Positions 22,399-29,702 are shown, counted from the first letter of the stretch. The stretch: 33,515 bases of DNA from Actinomycetota bacterium (GCA_005884575.1 VAWW01000029.1:15689-49203); one strand, 5' to 3'. Program-made: numbers and translations. Notes: generated from the sequence alone by a model not told the origin.

Positions 22399-24282
22399 TT
22401 ACCCCTGTGCAGAGGTCGCTGTCTGTGTGGTCATAGTGGTTGCGGTTGTGGTCACGGTCGTCGTGGGCGCACTGGTGGTCGTGTCGACCGTGGTCGTGGC
22501 CGGATCGGTACTCGTCGGGGTGGTCGTGGTGTCGGGTCCGACCGTCGTCGTCGGAGCGGTCGGGGTCGTATCGATCGTGGTCGTGGCCGGATCGGTAGTC
22601 GTCGCGGTGCTCGTGGTGTCCGGCCCCATCGTCGTCGTCACCGGGGCGGACGCCGCCGACGGGGCGGTCGTCCTCGCCGCCACACGCGTAGGTGCCCTGT
22701 TCGCAGTCGGCGAGGCCGACGTACTCCGGGCGACCCGGGGCGCCTGTCCCGAGCTCACCGGCTGGACCTGCCGCAGCGGGGCGGGCCGGCCGAACGGCGC
22801 CGGAGTGGCGATCGTCCCGCGGCCGCGGGCCGTCGAGAGGATCGGCGCCGAGGCCCCGCCGCGGTCGTCCGGACGGACCGCGGTTGCCGGATGCTGCGAG
22901 CTGCCGGCGAATGCGATCGCGACGGCGGCACCGGCCGCAAACGCGAGCGCCGGCCCGAAAGAGACGCGCCGCCCGGCGCGGGCCGTGGCGGCTCCGAGTA
23001 GGCGCAGAGCGAGCCGTGACAGTCCAAGCAGCAGACCGCAAGCCGGTAGGACCAGTAGCAGCGCGCGAAGCGCGGCGAGCCCGACTGCGCCCCAATCCCC
23101 CGCAGCGGCGGCGGCCGCACCGGCCGCGCGCTCGACATGCAGCGCAGTCCACGCCGCCCCAAGCAGCTGCGGCGCAGCACGCGCCACGAGAACTAGCAGG
23201 CCGACCAGGACCGGCACCAGCACGAGCGCGTATGCGGTCAGAACCCACCGCACCCACGGCTTCAGCTCGCCGGCGCGCGGGTCGACCGCGCGGCCCGGGA
23301 CCAGGCTCCGGAGCACGGGCCCCACGCGTGACAAGACGTCCGGGACGCCGGTGAGGTCGTTGAGCACGTAGTAGCCGTCGAGGCGAAGCCATGGCCAGAA
23401 CTGGTTGGCGACGAGCGCGTGCTCGATCGCCACGACCGCCAGGAGCGGTTCGAACCCGGTTGCCGCGTAGGCCGCGTAGAGCCCGACGACGAAGACGAGA
23501 TTGAAATAGATGCCGCCGAGGTCGGTCCGGATGCGTCCGCCGCGCCCGAGGCGGTAGACGTCGGTCACGTCGGTGTAGAAGGCCGGGTAGATCAGGTAGA
23601 GGCCGATGCCGATCACGCCCGGACGCGCGCCGCCGTAGCGGCAGGCTGCCGCGTGCCCGAGCTCGTGGAACAGGACCGACGCGACGACGAGCCCGAACAC
23701 GACCACGACGAGCTCCGGACGCACGATCAGCTGGTGGAACGCGCGTGTGAGCCCGTGGTGCGCAAAGAGCCAGAGGTCAGCCGCGGCAACGAGGCCGAGC
23801 ACGCCCCCGACCGCGCCGGCGGCGAAGAGCGGCTGGAACAGCCTGGCGACGGCGCCGACGACCGATGCCGGCAGGAGGCGCCCGCGCATCGTCAACTGGA
23901 GCGGCCCGGCATCCATGGGGCCCGGGGCCATAGGGGCCGTTCCGGCAACGAGCCCGAGCGGGCAGAGCTTGTTCTCGAGGAGGAACAGGACGTTCTCGGA
24001 CGTGACGGTGCGGCCGATGGCCGCGCTGACGCGCGTCGCGACGGTCTTCAGGCTCGAGGCGCCGTCGAGCGATCCCGCGACCGCATAGAGGAGCTCCGTC
24101 AGCTGGACGACCCGTCCGTCGGCGCGGCGGACGAGCCACGGCGGCTCGCGTAGCCCGGAGTCCTTGTACCGACCGAGCAGCTCCGTGCCCGCGGCCAGCC
24201 TCGGCGCGGGCGCAGGCGGCCGTCCACGCCGGCCCACGCAGCTCCAAATCGACGTGACCATCTTCTCGAGCGTCGAATTCAC
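22399..24282 (-). CDS. M50 membrane zinc metalloprotease with PqqD/RRE-like N-terminus
   Basis: A 627-residue membrane protein. Residues about 35-112 (WLVRRADGRVVQLTELLYAV, VATRVSAAIGRTVTSENVLF) look like a PqqD/RRE-type winged-helix domain that in RiPP systems grips precursor leaders. Residues about 140-450 are a multi-helix M50 (site-2 protease) domain with the zinc motif HELGH at 206-210 and LDGYYVLND at 301-309, which supplies the third metal ligand; FYTDVTDVYRLGRGGRIRTD between them is typical of peptide zinc metalloproteases of the YydH kind. Another hydrophobic block covers about 340-455. The last 140 residues are a Pro/Ala- then Thr-rich tail with two 29-residue repeats, probably outside the membrane. 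GTG 24282 overlaps GGAGGTG; the ATG at 24261 is the alternative start. Four precursor-like peptides precede it. Confidence 0.88.
   Translation of the reverse strand: MNSTLEKMVTSIWSCVGRRGRPPAPAPRLAAGTELLGRYKDSGLREPPWLVRRADGRVVQLTELLYAVAGSLDGASSLKTVATRVSAAIGRTVTSENVLFLLENKLCPLGLVAGTAPMAPGPMDAGPLQLTMRGRLLPASVVGAVARLFQPLFAAGAVGGVLGLVAAADLWLFAHHGLTRAFHQLIVRPELVVVVFGLVVASVLFHELGHAAACRYGGARPGVIGIGLYLIYPAFYTDVTDVYRLGRGGRIRTDLGGIYFNLVFVVGLYAAYAATGFEPLLAVVAIEHALVANQFWPWLRLDGYYVLNDLTGVPDVLSRVGPVLRSLVPGRAVDPRAGELKPWVRWVLTAYALVLVPVLVGLLVLVARAAPQLLGAAWTALHVERAAGAAAAAAGDWGAVGLAALRALLLVLPACGLLLGLSRLALRLLGAATARAGRRVSFGPALAFAAGAAVAIAFAGSSQHPATAVRPDDRGGASAPILSTARGRGTIATPAPFGRPAPLRQVQPVSSGQAPRVARSTSASPTANRAPTRVAARTTAPSAASAPVTTTMGPDTTSTATTTDPATTTIDTTPTAPTTTVGPDTTTTPTSTDPATTTVDTTTSAPTTTVTTTATTMTTQTATSAQG
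22453..22626 (-). repeat. Two 87-bp tandem repeats in the protease tail
   Basis: Units at 22540-22626 and 22453-22539 encode two 29-residue Thr-rich repeats, each beginning GPDTT and ending APTTTV, with DPATTT in the middle. A shorter Thr-rich end follows. Copy number in such tails often varies between strains. Confidence 0.75.
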
Positions 24283-24301
24283 CTCCGGTCGGGTGCCGCT
24301 A

Positions 24302-24316
24302 GTGGCTCACAGCCAC
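24302..24316 (-). other. Hairpin just upstream of protease gene
   Basis: GTGGCT-CAC-AGCCAC is a perfect 6-bp stem with a 3-base loop, 20 bases before the protease start. Together with the larger hairpin at 24339-24364 it forms tandem structures in the 93-base gap after the last peptide gene. Confidence 0.5.
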
Positions 24317-24338
24317 AAAGTCGGGATACGAGGACGCA

Positions 24339-24364
24339 GGAGGGCGGGGCGGCCCCCGCCCTCC
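24339..24364 (-). terminator. Attenuator-like hairpin between peptide genes and protease
   Basis: GGAGGGCGGGG (24339-24349) pairs perfectly with CCCCGCCCTCC (24354-24364) around a 4-base loop, 12 bases after the last peptide stop. No T-run follows in the direction of transcription (minus), so it could be a partial terminator or an mRNA-stabilising end. Such a structure between precursor and processing genes would keep precursor mRNA in excess. Confidence 0.55.
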
Positions 24365-24375
24365 TTTGGGTCCGG

Positions 24376-24570
24376 TCAGATGCCCTGGACCACCGGCGCG
24401 TACTGGTCGGCGTTCGCGTACGCGACGGAGCTGTCGCTGAGCACGTTCAGCGCGAGCGCTGCGTTGATCGGCGCCGCGATGTTCGCGTTCACGAGTGACA
24501 GGACAGCGCGATCGGGCAGCGTCTCGCCAACCTGCTCCTGCAACTCCTCGTTCGTGAGACCATGCTTCAT
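24376..24570 (-). CDS. Precursor-like peptide 4 of LPDR family
   Basis: A 64-residue peptide, closest to the copy at 24583-24780. N-terminal acidic helix (LTNEELQEQVGE), then the family motif LPDRAVLSLVNANIAAPINA, Ala/Asn-rich middle (ALALNVLSDSSVAYANAD) and end QYAPVVQGI. No signal peptide is seen. ATG 24570 has AGGAGGTG at 6-7 bases; the GTG at 24579 would lie inside that site and is rejected. It lies 12 bases after peptide 3. Conserved leader-like N-terminus plus Gly/Ala/Asn-rich C-terminus suit a processed peptide, but no cleavage site is proven. Confidence 0.8.
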   Translation of the reverse strand: MKHGLTNEELQEQVGETLPDRAVLSLVNANIAAPINAALALNVLSDSSVAYANADQYAPVVQGI

Positions 24571-24582
24571 CGTCTTCACCTC

Positions 24583-24780
24583 CTAGATGCCCTGGGTGAT
24601 CGGCGCGTACTGGGTGGCGCTGGCGTACGCGACCGAGTTGTCGCTGGCGACGTTCAACGCGAGGGCCGCGTTGATCGGCGCCGCGACGTTGGCGTTCACG
24701 AGCGAGAGGACGGCCCGATCGGGCAGCGCCTCGGCGCGCTCGGCCTCCAGCTCGGCCTGGGTCAGCTCGTTCTTGATCAT
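24583..24780 (-). CDS. Precursor-like peptide 3 of LPDR family
   Basis: A 65-residue peptide nearly identical in pattern to peptide 4: LTQAELEAERAEALPDRAVL, SLVNANVAAPINAALALNVA, SDNSVAYASATQYAPITQGI. About three quarters of positions match peptide 4, pointing to a recent duplication. AAGGAGGTA lies 7 bases before the ATG at 24780. It is 33 bases after peptide 2. Confidence 0.82.
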   Translation of the reverse strand: MIKNELTQAELEAERAEALPDRAVLSLVNANVAAPINAALALNVASDNSVAYASATQYAPITQGI

Positions 24781-24813
24781 CGTCTGTACCTCCTTGTGTC
24801 GTTTGCGCTCGGG

Positions 24814-25041
24814 TCAGAGGGTCGGCGTGCTGCCGAGCATCCCCTGGTCGATCGGCGCGTTCTGCGTTGCGCCGGCCGCGGCGATCGATCCGTCGGAGAG
24901 GACGTTGGCCGCGAGCCCGAGGTTGATGGGCAGCGCGAGGTTCGCGTTGACGAGCGACATCGCGGTGCGGTCGGGCAGCGTCTCGATTGACTGGTGGCGG
25001 AGCTCGCTCAGGTCGAGCCCGCGATCCGTGCTTGCTGACAT
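24814..25041 (-). CDS. Precursor-like peptide 2 of LPDR family
   Basis: A 75-residue peptide: LDLSELRHQSIETLPDRTAM, SLVNANLALPINLGLAANVL, SDGSIAAAGATQNAPIDQG followed by an 8-residue extension. It shares the LPDR..-SLVNAN and Q.API.QG motifs with peptides 3 and 4. GAGGAGGTG lies 6 bases before ATG 25041; the frame is open upstream but only this start has a good site. It follows peptide 1 by 13 bases. Confidence 0.82.
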   Translation of the reverse strand: MSASTDRGLDLSELRHQSIETLPDRTAMSLVNANLALPINLGLAANVLSDGSIAAAGATQNAPIDQGMLGSTPTL

Positions 25042-25054
25042 GCGTTCACCTCCT

Positions 25055-25291
25055 CTAGAAGCTCGGGATGGCCGGTGGGCTGCTGAGCCCCTGGACGATC
25101 GGTGCCGTCTGGTCGGCTGCCCCCGACGCGGTGCCGGCACCCGACACGAGACCGCCGATGCTCGACGCCGTCGGAATTGACGCGAGGCCGCCCACGATCG
25201 ACAGCGCCGTGCGGTCCGGCAGGATCTCGACCACCTGCGCTTCCAACTCGCTGCACCAGAGGAAAGCGCGTGTGGTCGAACGAATCTCCAT
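25055..25291 (-). CDS. Precursor-like peptide 1 of LPDR family
   Basis: A 78-residue peptide, the most divergent of four. The N-terminus (MEIRSTTRAFLWCSELEAQV) differs, then VEILPDRTALSIVGGLASIP keeps the LPDR motif, the middle is Gly/Ala/Ser-rich (SSIGGLVSGAGTASGAADQ) and TAPIVQG is followed by a Pro-containing end. One Cys lies near residue 13. AAGGAGGTG lies 6 bases before ATG 25291. It is the first gene of the minus-strand operon and faces the TetR gene across a 95-base gap with operator-like palindromes. Confidence 0.78.
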   Translation of the reverse strand: MEIRSTTRAFLWCSELEAQVVEILPDRTALSIVGGLASIPTASSIGGLVSGAGTASGAADQTAPIVQGLSSPPAIPSF

Positions 25292-25335
25292 ATGTGACAC
25301 CTCCTTCCGTTCTTGATACATCACCGCTTATTCTC

Positions 25336-25353
25336 AAGACAGTTATGTCTCAT
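25336..25353. promoter_or_regulatory. Operator-like palindrome A (TetR candidate)
   Basis: AAGACAGTTATGTCTCAT contains GACA-N4-TGTC and perfect arms AGACA / TGTCT. Its right part ATGTCTCAT is the exact reverse complement of ATGAGACAT in site B (25376-25384). It lies 45-62 bases upstream of peptide gene 1. Confidence 0.55.
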
Positions 25354-25375
25354 TTTCTGGAGGACTAAACTTCGG

Positions 25376-25392
25376 ATGAGACATTGATGTCC
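25376..25392. promoter_or_regulatory. Operator-like palindrome B overlapping tetR start
   Basis: ATGAGACATTGATGTCC contains GACAT-TG-ATGTC and is an inverted copy of site A (13 of 18 positions match when reversed). It covers the ATG at 25387, so a bound regulator would block its own gene as well as act on the divergent peptide operon. Confidence 0.55.
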
Positions 25393-25962
25393 ACAGCGCC
25401 TCCGAGCCTGCGCGAGCGCGTGGCGGCCGCGATCTTGGAAGCGGCCGCCGACGCCTTGGCGACGCACGGCGAGCAGGCCAGCATCGCCGACGTCGCCGCC
25501 GCCGCGGGCGTCGCGCGCGCGACCGTCTACCGCTATTTCCCGAACCGCCAGGCCCTGCTCGACGCTCTCGCCGGGCTGGCTGTCCGCGATGCGGAGGCAC
25601 GACTGAGGGAGGCGCGGCTCGACGACGTGGCAGCTCCGGAGGCACTCGAACGCGCAGTTCGCGCGCTCGTCGGAGTAGGCAACCACCTCGTCGTCCTGGA
25701 GCGTGAGCGCGTTCGCCCGGACGCCGGCCAGTTCGACGCCGCCGTCGCGCAACCGCTGCGGCGACTGTTCGAGCGGGGACAGACGGACGGCGATATCCGG
25801 ACCGACATGTCCCCGGTCTCGTTGACCGAGTCCCTCGTCGGCCTCGTCATGGGGATCCTTCGCTCGACGCCGACGCTCGGCGTCGAGGGGACTACCGCGG
25901 TCGTCACGAGCCTCTTCCTCGACGGCGCGCGGACACGTGGCGCCGCCGCCCATCCGGGGTAG
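25387..25962 (+). CDS. TetR-family transcriptional regulator
   Basis: A 191-residue repressor-type protein. The N-terminal helix-turn-helix (about residues 10-55) reads RERVAAAILEAAADALATHG, ASIADVAAAAGVARATVYRYFPNRQALLDAL, the classic TetR pattern. The C-terminal helical domain (about 70-185) is the ligand/dimer part. ATG 25387 is chosen over the TTG just before it; GGAGG is 24 bases upstream, too far for a normal site, so a leaderless start is possible. Two inverted operator-like sites lie between it and the divergent peptide operon, which it likely controls along with itself. Confidence 0.9.
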   Translation: MSTAPPSLRERVAAAILEAAADALATHGEQASIADVAAAAGVARATVYRYFPNRQALLDALAGLAVRDAEARLREARLDDVAAPEALERAVRALVGVGNHLVVLERERVRPDAGQFDAAVAQPLRRLFERGQTDGDIRTDMSPVSLTESLVGLVMGILRSTPTLGVEGTTAVVTSLFLDGARTRGAAAHPG

Positions 25963-26021
25963 GTGCTTCGCGACGGTGCGAACGGGAAAGCAGCCGCCAA
26001 AACAATAAGAGGAGCCACGCA

Positions 26022-26927
26022 ATGAATGGACAAAAGCCGTCGCTTCCGACGCCGCCGCTCGAAACGCACGAGATCGACGCCGAGCTGCTCCCGAAGCTGG
26101 TCGCCTATCTCCGCCAGATGAGCGTCGAGCTCCGCGAGAAGTGGGTTAGCCGGATCTCGGAAGCGCAGCTGTTGGGCGTGATGTCGCCCGAGGAGATCTT
26201 CTCCGAGGTCAAGGCCGTCTACGACAACTACGTCGATGCGCTCGAGACGGGCAGCGTCGAGTCTCTGCAGGCGTACGCGCGCGACCTCTCGGAGCGCATC
26301 ATCCACCGCGGTGTCGAGACCCACGAGGTGCTGGGGATCGTCCTGCTCCTCCGCGACGTGCTGGCGCGGTCGCTCTTCCTCCGCTACCAGGACGATCCGG
26401 AGCTGCTCGATCGGATTCTCGACTCCTACGAGCCGGCGGCGAACCGGATCGCGGTCACCGTCGGGGTCAGCTTCGTCGAAGAGCGCGAGCGGGTCATCCG
26501 CGAGCAGCAGGCCGCGATCCGCGAGCTCTCCACGCCGGTGCTCCAGGTGCGCGACCGGCTCGTGATCCTCCCGATCATCGGCGCGATCGACTCGCAGCGA
26601 GCCCGGCAGCTGACCGAACAGCTCCTAAACGCGATCCAGGCGAATCGAGCCAAGGTCGTCGTCATCGATATCACCGGCGTCGCGAGCATCGACATGACCG
26701 TCGCGAACCACCTCGTTCAGACGGTGAATGCGGCGCGCCTGATGGGCGCGAGCGCGATCATCACGGGGCTCTCGTCCGGGATCGCGCAGACGCTCGTCGA
26801 TCTTCGCGTCGACCTGAGCACGATGAACACCGTCGGCGACCTGCAAGGCGGGCTCGAGGAGGCCGAGCGGCTGCTCGGCTACAAGGTGCTCCACTCGGAC
26901 CCGGCACCGCCGGATCGGCTGGCGTAG
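26022..26927 (+). CDS. rsbR: Stressosome protein RsbR
   Basis: A 301-residue RsbR. The N-terminal half (about 18-165) is a helical RsbRD-type sensor domain (AELLPKLVAYLRQMSVELRE, HEVLGIVLLLRDVLARSLFL). A linker helix (EERERVIREQQAAIRELSTP) leads to a STAS domain (about 180-290: VLQVRDRLVILPIIGAIDSQRA, VVVIDITGVASIDMTVANHL, LMGASAIITGLSSGIAQTL) with Thr/Ser positions that RsbT phosphorylates in the family. RsbR and RsbS form the large cytosolic stressosome that holds RsbT. GAGGAG precedes ATG 26022. First gene of a five-gene operon. Confidence 0.93.
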   Translation: MNGQKPSLPTPPLETHEIDAELLPKLVAYLRQMSVELREKWVSRISEAQLLGVMSPEEIFSEVKAVYDNYVDALETGSVESLQAYARDLSERIIHRGVETHEVLGIVLLLRDVLARSLFLRYQDDPELLDRILDSYEPAANRIAVTVGVSFVEERERVIREQQAAIRELSTPVLQVRDRLVILPIIGAIDSQRARQLTEQLLNAIQANRAKVVVIDITGVASIDMTVANHLVQTVNAARLMGASAIITGLSSGIAQTLVDLRVDLSTMNTVGDLQGGLEEAERLLGYKVLHSDPAPPDRLA

Positions 26928-26933
26928 CGGATC

Positions 26934-27308
26934 GTGTCCGTGCCGATCCTCAAGCAGGGCGATTACCTGATCGCCTCGATCCAGTCGGCGCTCTCGGACA
27001 GCGAGGTGCTCGAGTTGCGGGACGACCTCGCGGAGCGAGTGGGACAGTTCAGGGCGCGTGGGATCGTCGTCGATGTCACGGCGCTGGACGTGATCGACTC
27101 GTTCGCCGCGCGTGCGCTGCGGACGATCGGCTCGACCGCGAAGCTGCGCGGCGCCGAGACCGTGCTCGTCGGCATCCAGCCGGACGTCGCGATGGCGATG
27201 GTGCAATTCGAGCTCGACCTCCAACCGCTGCACACGGCCCTCGACCTCGAGGAGGGTCTTGCGGTGCTGCGGCGGACCGCCCGTGGAGGCGACGACGATG
27301 GACCATGA
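26934..27308 (+). CDS. rsbS: Stressosome STAS protein RsbS
   Basis: A 124-residue single STAS domain protein: VPILKQGDYLIASIQSALSD, LRDDLAERVGQFRARGIVVD, VTALDVIDSFAARALRTIGS (the Ser phosphorylated by RsbT lies in VIDSFAAR) and AETVLVGIQPDVAMAMVQFE. It forms the stressosome core with RsbR. GTG 26934 is 6 bases past the rsbR stop; the stop overlaps rsbT by 11 bases. Confidence 0.93.
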   Translation: MSVPILKQGDYLIASIQSALSDSEVLELRDDLAERVGQFRARGIVVDVTALDVIDSFAARALRTIGSTAKLRGAETVLVGIQPDVAMAMVQFELDLQPLHTALDLEEGLAVLRRTARGGDDDGP

Positions 27309-27756
27309 GACCTGTGTCGAGATCGAGAGCGACGCGGATATGGTCGCGGCGCGGGCGGCCGGTCGAGCGCTTGCGGAGCGGCTAGGCTTCTCGCGTACGG
27401 ATGGGACGCTGATCGCGACGGCGATCTCAGAGGTCGCGCGGAACATCCTCGTCCATGCGGGGTGCGGCGAGATCCTGCTGCACGACGTGCACGAGCGCGA
27501 CCGCCACGGCATCGTTGTCGTCGCCCGCGACTGCGGCCCCGGGATCCAGAGCGTCGAGCTGGCGCTGCAAGACGGGTGGGGCTCGTCGGGTGGGCTCGGC
27601 CTCGGCCTGCCGGGCGCACGCCGGCTGATGGACGAGTTCACGATCGAGTCGGTGCCGGGCGACGGAACGACGGTGACGATGAAGAAGTGGCGCGCCCGCG
27701 ATCCGCTCGAGCGGCTGCGGCGGGAGCGCGAACAGAGGGAGCAGGTGTGGGCGTGA
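27298..27756 (+). CDS. rsbT: Serine kinase RsbT
   Basis: A 152-residue GHKL-type kinase that phosphorylates RsbS and RsbR and then leaves to activate a phosphatase of the RsbU type. Motifs: N-box ISEVARNILVHAG (about 45-57), G1 ARDCGPGIQ (about 78-86) and G2 GSSGGLGLGLPGARRLMDEF (about 98-117), then VPGDGTTVTMKKW. The charged tail (LERLRREREQREQ) is longer than in Bacillus. ATG 27298 overlaps rsbS. Confidence 0.93.
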   Translation: MDHETCVEIESDADMVAARAAGRALAERLGFSRTDGTLIATAISEVARNILVHAGCGEILLHDVHERDRHGIVVVARDCGPGIQSVELALQDGWGSSGGLGLGLPGARRLMDEFTIESVPGDGTTVTMKKWRARDPLERLRREREQREQVWA

Positions 27757-28367
27757 GCACGGGGACGGCGCCATTCGAATGGGCGGTCGCCTCGCGCCCG
27801 CGCGCCGGCGAGGACGTGTCGGGCGACGCGGCGGTCGTGTCGTCCGCGGAAGACGTGTTCCTCGTCGCCGTGGTCGACGCACTCGGTCACGGGCCGGAGG
27901 CCGCTGCGACCGCCGTGGTCGCCTGCTCGGCGCTCCACGCCTTCGCCGGCGAGGAGGTCACCGCAGCGCTCGAGCGCTGCCACGAGCGGCTCCGCGGCAC
28001 CCGTGGCGCCGCGGTCAGCGCCGCCCGCTACTCGCCGACGAGCGCCGAGTTGGCCTGGGCGGGGGTCGGAAACGTCGAGGCCCTGCTCTTCCGGGGCGTC
28101 GGACCACGGACACGCCCGAGCGAGGCGCTTCTGTTGCAGCCGGGGACGGTAGGCGCGGGGCTGCCCCGCCTGCGTTCAGCGCGCTTCCGCGTCCGGCGCG
28201 GCGACGTGCTGCTGGTCGCGACCGACGGGATCGATTCCGGCTTCGCCGACTGGCTCGACACGTCAGGCTCCCCGCAGCAGGTCGTCGACCGCATACTCGT
28301 TCGCGACGGGCGCGAGTCGGACGACGCACTCGTACTTGCGGCGCGGCTGCTCGGAGCGGACGCATGA
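27747..28367 (+). CDS. rsbX: RsbX-like PP2C phosphatase
   Basis: A 206-residue PP2C-type phosphatase like RsbX, which resets the stressosome by dephosphorylating RsbS and RsbR. Motifs: FEWAVASRPRAGEDVSGDA (metal-binding Asp region), VAVVDALGHGPEAAATAV, ELAWAGVGNVEALLF, VLLVATDGIDSGF and a final ESDDALVLAAR. GTG 27747 has GGGAG 5 bases upstream; GTG 27753 would overlap the rsbT stop exactly and is the alternative. The stop overlaps the next ATG (ATGA). Confidence 0.88.
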   Translation: MGVSTGTAPFEWAVASRPRAGEDVSGDAAVVSSAEDVFLVAVVDALGHGPEAAATAVVACSALHAFAGEEVTAALERCHERLRGTRGAAVSAARYSPTSAELAWAGVGNVEALLFRGVGPRTRPSEALLLQPGTVGAGLPRLRSARFRVRRGDVLLVATDGIDSGFADWLDTSGSPQQVVDRILVRDGRESDDALVLAARLLGADA

Positions 28368-29203
28368 CGGCGGCTGCGGCCGACTTCCGCGTGGTCTACA
28401 CATCGGCGTTCCGGGCGTATGTCGACGAACGCGGTGAGGCGGCGCTCGGCGTCGCATACGCGCTCGGGCGCGACGCCGTGGCCGCAGGGCTCGGCATCCT
28501 CGACCTCGTCGCGATCCAGAACGCGATCCTGGTTGCCGCTCTCCGCGGGGTGCCGGCAGGCGAGGCGGAGCGCGTCGCGGCGGCGGCCGGCGACTTCTTT
28601 CTCGAGAGCTTGTCCGCATACGAGATGGTCCAGCGCGGCTTTCGCGAGGCTCGTGAGGCGGCGCTCGCCGAGAAGCGACAGACGACGATGCTGCGAAGCC
28701 TCTCCGCGTTCCTCGCGGACGCCTCGCTGGCGTTCGAAGGGTCCGACGCGTTCTACGAGGTGCTTCAGCTCGTGGCCGAACACGCGCGCGAGCTCGTGGG
28801 CGCGGGCTGGTGCCTCGCCACGCTCGCGCTCGACGAATCGTCGGAGCCGCTCACGGCGCTCGCGGCCGCCGATCAGGGCACGGGCGCGAATGCGAGCTCG
28901 GTCCACAAGCTGTCACGTCTGCCGCCGGGCCACGCAACCCGCATGGGCGCCGAAGAGCTGGCGGCCGACCCCGCATCGGCGGCGCTCGCGCGATTGCTCG
29001 GCCTCGATCGCCCGCTCGACGGCCGGCTCGCAGTGCGCGTCGCGGCGCTCGACGGAAGTGAGCTCGGCTCGATTCAGCTGTTCGACAAGGACGGGGGGTT
29101 CACCGACGTCGACGAGGCCACGATCCTCCACCTCGCCCAGATGGCGGCGGCGACGCTCGAGCGCATGCGGCTCTACGCGCAGTCGACGTCCGGCCCGCAG
29201 TGA
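28364..29203 (+). CDS. RsbU-N/GAF protein, possibly truncated
   Basis: A 279-residue protein. Residues about 8-95 are an RsbU-type N-terminal helical domain (FRAYVDERGEAALGVAYALG, GLGILDLVAIQNAIL), which in RsbU receives RsbT. A coiled helix (REAREAALAEKRQTTMLRSL) leads to a GAF domain (about 130-275). It ends soon after the GAF (LERMRLYAQSTSGPQ), where relatives often continue into a PP2C or kinase domain; no such domain follows, only a decayed SDR gene. So it either acts as a stand-alone RsbT target/sensor or has lost its output domain. ATG 28364 overlaps the rsbX stop. Confidence 0.82.
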   Translation: MTAAAADFRVVYTSAFRAYVDERGEAALGVAYALGRDAVAAGLGILDLVAIQNAILVAALRGVPAGEAERVAAAAGDFFLESLSAYEMVQRGFREAREAALAEKRQTTMLRSLSAFLADASLAFEGSDAFYEVLQLVAEHARELVGAGWCLATLALDESSEPLTALAAADQGTGANASSVHKLSRLPPGHATRMGAEELAADPASAALARLLGLDRPLDGRLAVRVAALDGSELGSIQLFDKDGGFTDVDEATILHLAQMAAATLERMRLYAQSTSGPQ

Positions 29204-29248
29204 GCGGAGCGTGGGGACCGGCGGCCGACCCGCGTCGGCGCCCGGTCG

Positions 29249-29620
29249 CGCGCGAGCGCGCCGCCGCCACACTCATCAACGGAGCGAACAGGGGGCTTGG
29301 CTTTGAGGTCGCTCGTCGGCTCGTGGCCGCTGGCCATCAGGTCTGGATCGGCGCGCGCGACGACGCACGCGGCCAGCAGGCGGCCGACATGGTCGGCGCC
29401 AGATTCGTCAACTCGACCTGACCGATGACGCATCAGTGGCCGCCGCGGTCGAGACCGCCGGAGCATTGGACGTGCTCGTGACGTCGATGAGGCGAACGTG
29501 TTCGGACCCGTCCGCGTCCTACGCGCATTCCTCCCGCTGCTCGAGAAGTCCCCCGCGCCCGTGGTCCTCAACGTCTCGAGCGGCGCGGGCTCTCTCAGTC
29601 TCCCTGCTGGTGAACTGACG
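29249..29620 (+). pseudogene. Decayed short-chain dehydrogenase gene
   Basis: Three frames in order encode parts of one SDR. The first gives TLINGANRGLGFEVARRLVA (the NAD(P)-binding TG-type motif, here NGANRGLG) and ARDDARGQQAADMVGARFV; a one-base loss near 29409 leads to QLDLTDDASVAAAVETAGAL and DVLV; then a third frame from about 29490 gives DEANVFGPVRVLRAFLPLLE and VVLNVSSGAGSLSLPAGEL. The NNAG segment between the second and third parts is missing, and the catalytic Tyr-x3-Lys and C-terminus are gone. No start with a ribosome binding site is present. A clear relic. Confidence 0.75.
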
Positions 29621-29677
29621 CGATCGATCCCCAAGCGGGCGCAATCGGTCGCAGCCGGCGCAACTGGGTAGACGCCC

Positions 29678-29699
29678 AAAAAACGGCTCAAACGAGCCG
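29678..29699 (-). terminator. Intrinsic terminator of the propeller gene
   Basis: On the minus strand CGGCTC-GTTT-GAGCCG is a perfect 6-bp stem followed directly by TTTTTT. It begins 3 bases after the stop of the gene at 29703-30599. This is the best textbook terminator in the window. Confidence 0.85.
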
Positions 29700-29702
29700 C
29701 AG

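Noticed and set aside
22453..22626. Repeats considered as a CRISPR array
   Set aside because: Only two adjacent 87-bp units without spacers, in frame with the protease.
22427..23371. Val-rich plus-strand frame opposite the protease tail, looking like a membrane protein
   Set aside because: It is the complement of the Thr-rich repeats of the protease; no start signals.
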